34,329 bases of DNA from NCBI GenBank assembly GCA_964422785.1, contig CAYRCJ010000003.1, positions 1 through 34,329 of the forward strand, given 5' to 3'. The stretch is from CAYRCJ01 sp964422785 (lineage in GTDB: Bacteria; Patescibacteriota; Minisyncoccia; UBA11713; 2-01-FULL-45-33). Position numbers and translations under genes: made by a program. How positions within the stretch are numbered: position 1 is the stretch's first letter; every line of letters starts with the position of its first letter. Shown here one piece after another: positions 14,918-22,173 of the stretch. Under the pieces are notes generated by a model that had not been told where the DNA came from, searched no databases, and saw only the letters and a list, made by a program, of their open reading frames with translations.

Positions 14918-16324
14918 ATGAAGCAAGTTAAGATGACTCGAGAAAAGAAAATCGCGGCTTCGAAAGCCGCCAGAAAAACAGCGAAGAAAACCAATCCGAC
15001 ACAGACCGATGGCGGCGCAGCGGAAATCGTGAACAATGATCCTCAGCATCCTGCTGACATCGCGGAGCCACCACAAAACGTGGTCGAGCGCATGGAAGCG
15101 GAGATGGAAACGCAAATCCCGGTTATCGAGCTTCCCGTAGTGGGCGGCACGGCAGTCGAGATCGCGAGGGTCGTGACGAATTCGGAACTGCGATACCTCG
15201 CGGACGAGGCGTTCGCCCAGCGGAAAGAGGATGTGAAAAATCCTGCTTTCCGGAGCATCGCCGCGGACCATATCGTTCGCTCGTGGGCTGAAAAGCTCGC
15301 GACTGAAACGAACCGCGATCTCGCGATCAGTCCGATCACGCTCCAGGAATACACCGACTATCGCGACACAGCAGTCGCGACGAAGGCGGCAGCTCCGGCG
15401 GCGTCGAGAACGTTCACGTCAGCGACTTTTGAAACAGTGGTTCGTCCCTTGAGCAATCAGGGATTGAAGAACCGACTTTTCGCGAAGTTCGCGGGACGCG
15501 AAGGTGTGGATATCGACGAGACTCTTCTCGCGTTGGCCGAAATGTTTGCCGCCTCGGAAACGGGTCGGAAGACGAACACGAAGGTTGACGGCGGAGTCGA
15601 GGTTTGCACCAACCCGGCGTGCCCGACCGTCCCGGACAAGAAATTTGTCCCGACGACGTTCGAGCGGCTCATCAAACCTCGCCACGAAGGCGAAGATGGA
15701 GAGCTCCGGACGGAAGGGCAGTACCTGGCGATTTCCGGTGAGTTGAAACCCTATTGCCGCGCTTGCAAGAGCGCTGTGATCAACGGGATCTTCAAGTCTC
15801 AGGACGCCTGGCGGGCATCGAGCGAAGAGGAGAGAACGAAAACTCCATTCCCGAAGATGATCCGTTTCTTGTCCCGCGCCGACGCGCAAACGCATGCTGA
15901 CAGGCAGGCGTACGCCATCGGTAAGCAGGCGGAAGAGGATAATCGCGATCGGGAGCGCCAGGAAGAGAACGAGCGGCACAAGCTCGCCATTCAAAAGGGC
16001 GCACTCGGAACCCTCGCCGCGCTTCAGGTTGGTCGTCCGACCAACCGATTGAGTGAAGAGACTCGTAAGAAGTCTCACCTCAATGTCGGCGAGGCGTTGT
16101 CCGGGGATCCATCGGTGGAAGGAGTGTTCTCGGCAACGGGGAACTTCAACACGCAGAATGGCAACAAGGTGCAAACCTTCGTGGCCATCAGGTTCCACCG
16201 CGGCGATGCCGAAGTTCTGGAGGCCGGTCGGATTCTCAACGTTCTCGTTGGAAAATCCGGTTCGTCGAATAATCTTCCTCCGCTCCTGCGGGACTTCCTG
16301 AAACAAATTCAGGAACGCTCGTAA
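14918..16324 (+). CDS. Unknown 468-aa protein with four-cysteine zinc-binding-like motif
   Basis: Not recognised. The lysine/alanine-rich N-terminus (MKQVKMTREKKIAASKAARK, residues 1-30) could bind nucleic acid. A possible metal site is formed by C-x4-C in CTNPACP (about residues 230-234) and C-x2-C in YCRACK (about 280-283). Between them lie FVPTTFERLIKPRHEGEDGELRT and GQYLAISGELKPY. A charged helix follows (EEDNRDRERQEENERHKLAIQ, near 345). The C-terminal 80 residues look globular. SD GAAAGG (14905-14910) lies 7 nt before the ATG. Composition is GC-rich like the preceding gene, and the two are probably co-transcribed over a 96-bp gap. The cysteine arrangement suggests a zinc ribbon, but fold and function are unknown. 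Confidence 0.75.
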   Translation: MKQVKMTREKKIAASKAARKTAKKTNPTQTDGGAAEIVNNDPQHPADIAEPPQNVVERMEAEMETQIPVIELPVVGGTAVEIARVVTNSELRYLADEAFAQRKEDVKNPAFRSIAADHIVRSWAEKLATETNRDLAISPITLQEYTDYRDTAVATKAAAPAASRTFTSATFETVVRPLSNQGLKNRLFAKFAGREGVDIDETLLALAEMFAASETGRKTNTKVDGGVEVCTNPACPTVPDKKFVPTTFERLIKPRHEGEDGELRTEGQYLAISGELKPYCRACKSAVINGIFKSQDAWRASSEEERTKTPFPKMIRFLSRADAQTHADRQAYAIGKQAEEDNRDRERQEENERHKLAIQKGALGTLAALQVGRPTNRLSEETRKKSHLNVGEALSGDPSVEGVFSATGNFNTQNGNKVQTFVAIRFHRGDAEVLEAGRILNVLVGKSGSSNNLPPLLRDFLKQIQERS

Positions 16325-16338
16325 GATTCAATTTTAAA

Positions 16339-16383
16339 TCCGCAAATGCGGAGCCCCCGGCAGGATGCCGGGGGTATTTTTTT
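16339..16383 (+). terminator. Tandem-hairpin intrinsic terminator of the high-GC cassette
   Basis: Hairpin TCCGC-AAAT-GCGGA (16339-16352) is followed by CCCCCGGCA-GGA-TGCCGGGGG (16354-16374) and TATTTTTTT. Confidence 0.93.
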
Positions 16384-16388
16384 ATATC

Positions 16389-16417
16389 TTGCATTTTAAC
16401 CGGATTTATCTTATAAT
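16389..16417 (+). promoter_or_regulatory. ftsH promoter (leaderless)
   Basis: TTGCAT (16389-16394), a 17-nt spacer and TATAAT (16412-16417). The ATG at 16426 is 8 nt beyond the -10 box, about where transcription should start. Confidence 0.85.
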
Positions 16418-16425
16418 CTTTATTA

Positions 16426-18267
16426 ATGCAGCTTATTTCTAAAAATTTAATAAAGGCGCTTTTGATTTTTTTTGTTTTAGCCTTTCTTTACACCGCCCTC
16501 TCGGGGAGTTTCAAAAAAACCGACGCGATTTCTCTTTCCGACCTTGTCGGAAAAATTAATTCCGGAGCGGTTTCCAAAATTGTTGTCCGCGATTCAGATT
16601 TGGAAATTTCTTTAAAAGACGGCAAGAATTTAATTTCCAAAAAAGAAAACGAAGCCTCACTTACTCAAACATTAAAAAATTACGGAGTATCCGAGCAAAA
16701 GCTCGGCGATGTTTCCATAGACGTGCAAAACCCGTCTGGAATTTTGTATTGGGTTGAATCGCTGCTCCCATTTTTACTGCCATTTTTATTGATTGTGGCT
16801 TTTTTCTGGTTTACCGCCAGGCAAGTACAGCGATCAAACGTTCAAGCTTTTACTTTCGGGCAATCAAAGGCCAGAGTTATAATGCCCAACGACAAAAAAG
16901 AGCGGGTGGTTTTTGCGGATGTGGCCGGAGCCAAGGAAGCCAAAGAAGAGCTTTTGGAAATCGTTGATTTTCTTAAATCTCCAAAGAAATTTTCGGAAAT
17001 CGGCGCCAGGATTCCCAAAGGAGTTCTTTTGATGGGCTCTCCGGGCACCGGGAAGACTTTGCTCGCGAAAGCGGTGGCGGGGGAGGCGGGAGTGCCATTT
17101 TTCCATATGTCCGCGTCTGAATTTGTGGAAATGTTTGTTGGAGTTGGAGCTTCCCGGGTACGCGATTTATTTAAAATGGCCAAAAAACTCGCGCCCGTAA
17201 TTATATTTATTGATGAAATAGATGCCATTGGGCGGCACCGCGGAGCGGGCTTGGGCGGCGGGCACGACGAAAGAGAGCAGACTCTTAACCAGATTTTGGT
17301 AGAGCTCGACGGCTTTGAAACAAACGAATCTGTAATAGTTATGGCGGCCACAAACCGGCCGGATGTTTTGGACCCGGCGCTTCTCCGCCCGGGAAGATTT
17401 GATAGAAGAGTAATGTTGGATTTGCCGGATATTAATGACCGTGAGGCGATTTTAAAAATTCATTCCAGGAAAAAACCATTGGCGGAAGACGTGGACTTAA
17501 GAAGAATCGGCGAAAGAACTCCGGGATTTTCCGGAGCCGATCTTTCCAATTTAGTAAACGAAGCGGCAATATTGGCCGCGAGAACAAACAGAAAAACTAT
17601 AACCCAGCTAGATTTGATTAATTCAATTGAGAAAGTTTTGCTTGGCCCCGAAAGAAGAAGTAATCTTTTGTCTCCAAAAGAAAAAGAAATTTCCGCGTAT
17701 CATGAAGCCGGGCATGCCTTGGTGGCGGCGGCAATGCCGGAGACAGATCCGGTGCATAAAATTTCCATAATTTCCCGCGGCCGCGCCGCCGGATTTACCT
17801 TGAAGCTTCCGACGGAAGACAAGCATTTGTATTCCAAAACACATTTTCTGAGCGACCTCGCCGTTTCTCTGGGAGGGTACGCCGCCGAGCAAATTGTATT
17901 TAAGGAGATTACCACCGGCGCTTCCGACGATCTTAAAAAAGCCACAGATTTGGCGCGGGCTTTGGTTACAAAATATGGAATGTCCGAAAAAATAGGCCCG
18001 GTGGCTTTCGGCGGAAAAGATGAATATGTATTTTTGGGAAAAGATTTTTCTTCGGAGAAAGATTATTCGGAGTCGTTGGCGACTATTATTGATGAAGAAG
18101 TTTCCGCGTTTATGAAAAACGCCTTTAAAATTGCAAAAGAAGTTTTAACAAAACACAAAGACGCCCTTACCGCCTTGGCTCAAAAATTGATTAAGGATGA
18201 AACAGTGGAGCGCGACGAGTTTGCGGATTTTGTGAAGTCGTATGGCGTAGCGCCGGAGGCGGCTTAA
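16426..18267 (+). CDS. ftsH: ATP-dependent zinc metalloprotease FtsH
   Basis: FtsH is a membrane-anchored AAA+ hexamer that degrades membrane and regulatory proteins. The 613 aa contain TM1 (about 7-25), a periplasmic FtsH-extracellular domain (about 30-105), TM2 (about 108-128), then the AAA domain: Walker A GSPGTGKTLLAKAV (about 205-218; second position Ser where Pro is usual), Walker B VIIFIDEIDAIG, and the SRH AATNRPDVLDPALLRPGRFDR. The zinc site HEAGHALV (HExxH) lies near residue 427, with a downstream Asp in the GASDDLKKATDLAR segment. It is full length, has no SD, and the promoter lies directly at the start codon. The stop lies only 1 bp from the end of the convergent SMR-like gene. 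Confidence 0.97.
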   Translation: MQLISKNLIKALLIFFVLAFLYTALSGSFKKTDAISLSDLVGKINSGAVSKIVVRDSDLEISLKDGKNLISKKENEASLTQTLKNYGVSEQKLGDVSIDVQNPSGILYWVESLLPFLLPFLLIVAFFWFTARQVQRSNVQAFTFGQSKARVIMPNDKKERVVFADVAGAKEAKEELLEIVDFLKSPKKFSEIGARIPKGVLLMGSPGTGKTLLAKAVAGEAGVPFFHMSASEFVEMFVGVGASRVRDLFKMAKKLAPVIIFIDEIDAIGRHRGAGLGGGHDEREQTLNQILVELDGFETNESVIVMAATNRPDVLDPALLRPGRFDRRVMLDLPDINDREAILKIHSRKKPLAEDVDLRRIGERTPGFSGADLSNLVNEAAILAARTNRKTITQLDLINSIEKVLLGPERRSNLLSPKEKEISAYHEAGHALVAAAMPETDPVHKISIISRGRAAGFTLKLPTEDKHLYSKTHFLSDLAVSLGGYAAEQIVFKEITTGASDDLKKATDLARALVTKYGMSEKIGPVAFGGKDEYVFLGKDFSSEKDYSESLATIIDEEVSAFMKNAFKIAKEVLTKHKDALTALAQKLIKDETVERDEFADFVKSYGVAPEAA

Positions 18268-18268
18268 T

Positions 18269-18586
18269 CTAATTCCAAAGAATAAGGATGATAGAAACAA
18301 TCCCCAAGATCATACCGCCAAGTTCCAACTTGGCGATATTTTCTTTATAAAATACCGCGCCTATAACCAGCGCCGCCACCGCGGACGCCACGGAAAAAAT
18401 TAAGGCACCCCTGGCCAGGCCGGACCCGGATCTTATCGCCTTTAACCAAAAAATATTTGCCAATATGTATCCGGAAATTGCCAATAGCCAAAAAACGTAA
18501 TAGCCGGTTAAAGACCATTTTTTGGAAAATATATCCGCCACCAGCTCAAAAAATATTAATAGTGATAAAGATAATATCCAATTCAT
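18269..18586 (-). CDS. Small multidrug resistance / EamA-like transporter, 105 aa
   Basis: This is a four-helix membrane protein of SMR size. Hydrophobic segments lie at about residues 2-17, 28-48, 58-78 and 85-104. The segment ISGYILANIFWLKAIRSGSGLARGALIFSVASAV resembles the GxY...W..A...G...A..I..... pattern of the drug/metabolite transporter superfamily. The N-terminal Glu (FFELVADIFSKKW) matches the conserved TM1 Glu of SMR proteins that couples proton exchange. Four nucleotides (CAAA) separate the tRNA-Ile 3' end from its ATG, so the mRNA end may be made by tRNA processing. There is no SD. The substrate is unknown. Confidence 0.78.
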   Translation of the reverse strand: MNWILSLSLLIFFELVADIFSKKWSLTGYYVFWLLAISGYILANIFWLKAIRSGSGLARGALIFSVASAVAALVIGAVFYKENIAKLELGGMILGIVSIILILWN

Positions 18587-18590
18587 TTTG

Positions 18591-18662
18591 TCGGTCCAGT
18601 AGGATTCGAACCTACAACCCTCGAGGTATAAGCTCGATGCTCTGCCGTTGAGCTATGGACCG
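18591..18662 (-). tRNA. tRNA-Ile (anticodon UAU)
   Basis: The acceptor is CGGTCCA/TGGACCG and the D-arm GCTC/GAGC. The anticodon stem TCGAG/CTCGA carries loop CTTATAC, so the anticodon is UAU, reading AUA. The T-arm is GTAGG-TTCGAAT-CCTAC with discriminator A. No CCA is encoded. An unmodified-type UAU tRNA-Ile is uncommon in bacteria, which normally use a lysidine-modified CAU tRNA. Confidence 0.92.
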
Positions 18663-18799
18663 TTGAACTACATGCCCTTCTAATCTGTATAACATTTACG
18701 GGCGTTTTTGAAAACCGCCAATAATTGACGTTTTTCCGCCGGTGTTATAGCATTACTGCAGATTTAATGTTGTCTTTGAAAACTCAAGAAGGAGGTTGG

Positions 18800-20794
18800 A
18801 TGAAAAACGATAAGAAAAATAGCAATCTCAGCATGGATGAATTTATAGCTGAAAAATCCAAGAAGAAAATCGAAAAAAAGAAATGGTCAGGGGATGTGAA
18901 AGAATATTTGGAGATGGTCAAAAAAGATCCCTCGATCTTTAAAACCGCTTCTAAAAAGATTTGGGATTTGGTTTCAGAAGAAGGATATCGGCCTATAAAC
19001 CCGGAACTCAAATATCCGGAAAATGTTGTCGAGTGGAATTTTTTCCGCAATCGCGGAATGTTCGGGTCTGAAAGGTCTATCTCGGATCTTATGGATGTAA
19101 TCGGAGCGGCCGCCAGCGGCGCGCAGCTCGGCAAACGTTTTGTGATCTTAGTCGGGCCTACATCTTCAGGAAAATCCACCGCTGTCAGCTTGGTCAAAAG
19201 AGGACTCGAAGAAAAAGGTCCCTTTTACAGGCTTCAGGGATGTCCAAAGCAGTGCGAACCGATCAGTATAATTCCGAGGCATTTGCGTGAAGATTTTGAA
19301 AAGGAATTGAAAATAAAAATTGATCCCAAATCCGATATTTGTTTTAAATGCCGCAAAGAACTTATCTCTAAATTTAAAAATGAAAGAACCGGAGAAATTG
19401 AATGGCAGAAATTCCCGGTAGAGACTTATTATTTTTCCGAAAGAGGCTCTGTGGGTATCGGCACCTTCCAACCTTCCGATAAGAAATCTCAAGATGTCAC
19501 AAGTATTACAGGAAGGGTGGATGAGGCAAAAAGATTGGCTTTGGGCCTTGATGCCAGCGATCCGGACGCGCTTGATTTAAAGAGCGGCGCGGCTTGCCAG
19601 GCAAGCGGCGGAATTTTGGAAGTTCAGGAAGTATTCAGGGCAGATCCCTCAATCCTATATGTTTTTATTTCTTTAAACGAAGAAAAACAATTGAAGCATC
19701 CCGAGGGGGCGTATCCGCCGCTTTTCTGCGATGTTTTCGTGATGGGGCACATAAATCTGGCCAAGTACAAAGAATTCAAAGCAAATCCGGCGAACGATGC
19801 GCTGCATAGCAGAATCCGGATAATTTGGTGGAAATATAACTTAAGGCTTAGCGAAGAAATAGAGATCTACAAAAATTTTGTCAAAAAGACTGATTTTTCA
19901 GACATGCATATGGATCCCTACGCCTACGAAACAGCGTCCAGAATGGCGCTGGTTACGAGAATGGCAAAAGGCGAGCTTTGCCTGGACCTAAATAAGCGCA
20001 TAGACTATCACAACGGATCGGTTGTTTTGGAAGAAGAAAGAAAGCAAATAGATTTGGAAGAAATTTATGCCGAGGGCGAAAGGCTGGATGAAGGGTTCAG
20101 AGGACTTGATTATAGATTTATATCCGATGCCATAAGTCTTGCGCAAAAAAGAAACAAAGAAGTAGGATGCGTTTCTTCAATTGATATATTCCGGGCAATC
20201 CGCGAGCAGGTTGAAAAAGACAGCTCAATGCAGGTTACCGCGGAAGAAAAAAAAGATTTCCTGCTGCGATTCGATGAATTTGTCAGACCGTGGCTCGATT
20301 CAAAAATAAGAAATGATGTTAATACTTCTTTTGTTTCCGGATATCAGGATTTAAGGAAGAAAATGTTTGAAACATATCTTGCGGACGCAACTGCGGCCAG
20401 CAATAAAGAATTAAGAAAAGACAGTTTCCAAAAGAAACAGGAATTCAGTGAAGACAGAATGAGAGAGATCGAAGATTTGGCCGGTATTTCAAAATCCGCC
20501 GCGGAAGATTACAGAAGGACCATACTTATACAGCGGGGCATTATTTTATCTCAAGGTAAAGAATATACGATCGCCATGGCGCCAAAGCTGGCAGAGGCAA
20601 TTGATAAAAAACTTTGCCAGGATGTGCGGGAGCTCGCGGATCACGCGGTTGGCGACGCGGCCTTTCAAGATCCGGATACCTTGAAAAGAAGAAAAGATGC
20701 CCTCGGAATCTTAATCGGGCATAAAGGATATTGTGAAAAGAAATGCGCAGAAAGCGCGCTAAAAAGATTCAGGGAACTCCTGGATCAAGAATAA
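18800..20794 (+). CDS. prkA: PrkA-family serine protein kinase (YeaG-like)
   Basis: PrkA/YeaG proteins have an AAA-type ATPase domain and a C-terminal kinase-like domain and act in stationary phase, nutrient stress or sporulation. The 664 aa begin at ATG 18800 behind AAGGAGG (18789-18795). Walker A is VGPTSSGKSTAVSLVKRG (about 114-131). CPKQCEPISIIPRH resembles the family's CPMHEEPL-type segment, and CFKC lies near residue 180. LKSGAACQASGGILEVQEVFRADP (near 260) is the PrkA sensor-like region, and the rest is helical. A weak promoter (TTGACG-15-TATAGC, 18725-18751) is possible. It is followed by a terminator and then yeaH and spoVR, the gene order known from E. coli and many Proteobacteria. 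Confidence 0.9.
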   Translation: MKNDKKNSNLSMDEFIAEKSKKKIEKKKWSGDVKEYLEMVKKDPSIFKTASKKIWDLVSEEGYRPINPELKYPENVVEWNFFRNRGMFGSERSISDLMDVIGAAASGAQLGKRFVILVGPTSSGKSTAVSLVKRGLEEKGPFYRLQGCPKQCEPISIIPRHLREDFEKELKIKIDPKSDICFKCRKELISKFKNERTGEIEWQKFPVETYYFSERGSVGIGTFQPSDKKSQDVTSITGRVDEAKRLALGLDASDPDALDLKSGAACQASGGILEVQEVFRADPSILYVFISLNEEKQLKHPEGAYPPLFCDVFVMGHINLAKYKEFKANPANDALHSRIRIIWWKYNLRLSEEIEIYKNFVKKTDFSDMHMDPYAYETASRMALVTRMAKGELCLDLNKRIDYHNGSVVLEEERKQIDLEEIYAEGERLDEGFRGLDYRFISDAISLAQKRNKEVGCVSSIDIFRAIREQVEKDSSMQVTAEEKKDFLLRFDEFVRPWLDSKIRNDVNTSFVSGYQDLRKKMFETYLADATAASNKELRKDSFQKKQEFSEDRMREIEDLAGISKSAAEDYRRTILIQRGIILSQGKEYTIAMAPKLAEAIDKKLCQDVRELADHAVGDAAFQDPDTLKRRKDALGILIGHKGYCEKKCAESALKRFRELLDQE

Positions 20795-20809
20795 TAATTT
20801 AATATTAAC

Positions 20810-20834
20810 CCCCCGAAATATGTCGGGGGTTTTT
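20810..20834 (+). terminator. Intrinsic terminator between prkA and yeaH
   Basis: CCCCCGA/TCGGGGG (20810-20816, 20823-20829) is followed by TTTTT. It separates prkA from its functional partners, which have their own promoter. Confidence 0.9.
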
Positions 20835-20836
20835 AG

Positions 20837-20865
20837 TTGCTAAAAACCGGCATTTCCTGTATAAA
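20837..20865 (+). promoter_or_regulatory. Promoter of yeaH-spoVR
   Basis: TTGCTA (20837-20842), a 17-nt spacer and TATAAA (20860-20865). The leader is about 30 nt with SD AAGGAG at 20887-20892. Confidence 0.7.
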
Positions 20866-20898
20866 TACAGCAGCAATTCTTTGAAAAAGGAGCAGATT

Positions 20899-22173
20899 AT
20901 GTCTGTCCATGAGGTTGGAAAATCATTGGGAAAGCGTATTTCCAAGGATGTTGCTCAGCATCACAAAAAAGTGAGAGAGTACATTAAAAAAGGAATAGCT
21001 GATGTTATCGGAAATGAAGATATTGTTACCGGAGATCGAAAGCGGAAAATTCGCGTTCGCATCAGGTCTCTTAAAGATTTTTATTTCCGATACAAGCGAG
21101 TCGATTACGGACTCGGGTCGGGAAAAGGAAAGGGCAAGGCGGGTAATGAAGACGGCGATACATCCTTTGATTCTGAATTTGAATTGGAAGAGCTCATTGA
21201 TATGGCGCTGGAGGATTGCGGGCTCCCGAATCTTAAGAAAAAAGACGCTCAAGAATTTGAGATTTTGACGGGATACAAAATAAAAGGAATAGACAAAACC
21301 GGCATTAGGCCGCTTTTGGACAAAAGAAGAACTGCAAAAGCGGCAATAAAAAGAATTGCGGATTTCATAATTTTTCTGATGCAAAATACAGGCTGCACCA
21401 AGCTTCAGGCTCAAATAGCTCTGGAGATGTGCAAGGGAGATATCCGCCAAGCCTATCAATTACTGCTCAAAGTAAAGAACGGAGAGGCGGCTCTTGATCT
21501 GGCGCTGACCAGAAAATTTTTTATGTCCCAGGACGATTACAGATTTTTGGAATTGGAAGATGACACAGAGAAAATTTCAAACGCGGTTATTTTTTTTCTC
21601 GGAGATTGGTCCGGGTCAATGGGCGGCGAAAAGAAGTACCTCATGAGAATGGTTTGTTTTTGGCTGTCAGAAGCCGTAAAGAGGCTTTATAGAAATGTAA
21701 AGATTGTTTTTATAGGCTATGAAAACAACGCGGAGGTCGCGACAGAAGAAGAATTTTTTAGCCGGGCCGAAAGCGGAGGCACGCGGGCTTTTGCGGCTTA
21801 CGAGCTGGTCATCAAGAAAATCAAAGAAGAGTTTCCTCCGTCCCGATGGAATTCTTATGTATTTCAGTTTTCCGACGGAGAGGATTTCAGTGTCACTGAG
21901 GCCGGTAAAAAGCTGGAAGAGCTGTTTAAGACGGATATAAATCTTTTTTGTTACGGAGAAATTACCGATAGCCACGCTACCGGAGGTTCGGTAACATTGA
22001 TCAACGAGTACAGAGATCGCTTTAAGCTTACCAGGGTAAGCGATGCCGGAATTGATATAAGCGTTTACGAATCCGAAAGACTTCCATTTGTAGCGGCTAT
22101 GTTTTCTGATCGGAAACATTTGCATCAGGTGGTAAAACAATTTCTGAAAAAAGACAGGAGCAAAAGCCTATGA
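20899..22173 (+). CDS. yeaH: DUF444 / YeaH-YhbH family protein (VWA-like)
   Basis: YeaH/YhbH proteins are encoded with PrkA and SpoVR and are thought to form a stress-signalling module. ATG 20899 is chosen because AAGGAG lies 6 nt before it; an in-frame TTG at 20881 precedes the SD. The 424 aa start with a basic helical region (about 1-110) and contain a von Willebrand A-like domain from about residue 225: VIFFLGDWSGSMGG supplies the D-x-S-x-S metal site, followed by VKIVFIGYENNAEVATEEEFF and ESGGTRAFAAYELV, the T-containing second MIDAS loop, and YVFQFSDGEDF. The stop overlaps the spoVR start (ATGA), so the two are translationally coupled. Confidence 0.92.
   Translation: MSVHEVGKSLGKRISKDVAQHHKKVREYIKKGIADVIGNEDIVTGDRKRKIRVRIRSLKDFYFRYKRVDYGLGSGKGKGKAGNEDGDTSFDSEFELEELIDMALEDCGLPNLKKKDAQEFEILTGYKIKGIDKTGIRPLLDKRRTAKAAIKRIADFIIFLMQNTGCTKLQAQIALEMCKGDIRQAYQLLLKVKNGEAALDLALTRKFFMSQDDYRFLELEDDTEKISNAVIFFLGDWSGSMGGEKKYLMRMVCFWLSEAVKRLYRNVKIVFIGYENNAEVATEEEFFSRAESGGTRAFAAYELVIKKIKEEFPPSRWNSYVFQFSDGEDFSVTEAGKKLEELFKTDINLFCYGEITDSHATGGSVTLINEYRDRFKLTRVSDAGIDISVYESERLPFVAAMFSDRKHLHQVVKQFLKKDRSKSL

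Noticed and set aside
15419..16306. Long open frame (295 codons) on the minus strand opposite the 468-aa cassette gene
   Set aside because: GC-rich coding DNA commonly leaves antisense frames open; the plus-strand frame has promoter, SD, terminator and protein-like composition, the antisense has none.
18725..18799. TTG start for PrkA at 18725 and TTG start for YeaH at 20881
   Set aside because: Both lie upstream of, or overlap, strong SD sites that serve ATG 18800 and ATG 20899.
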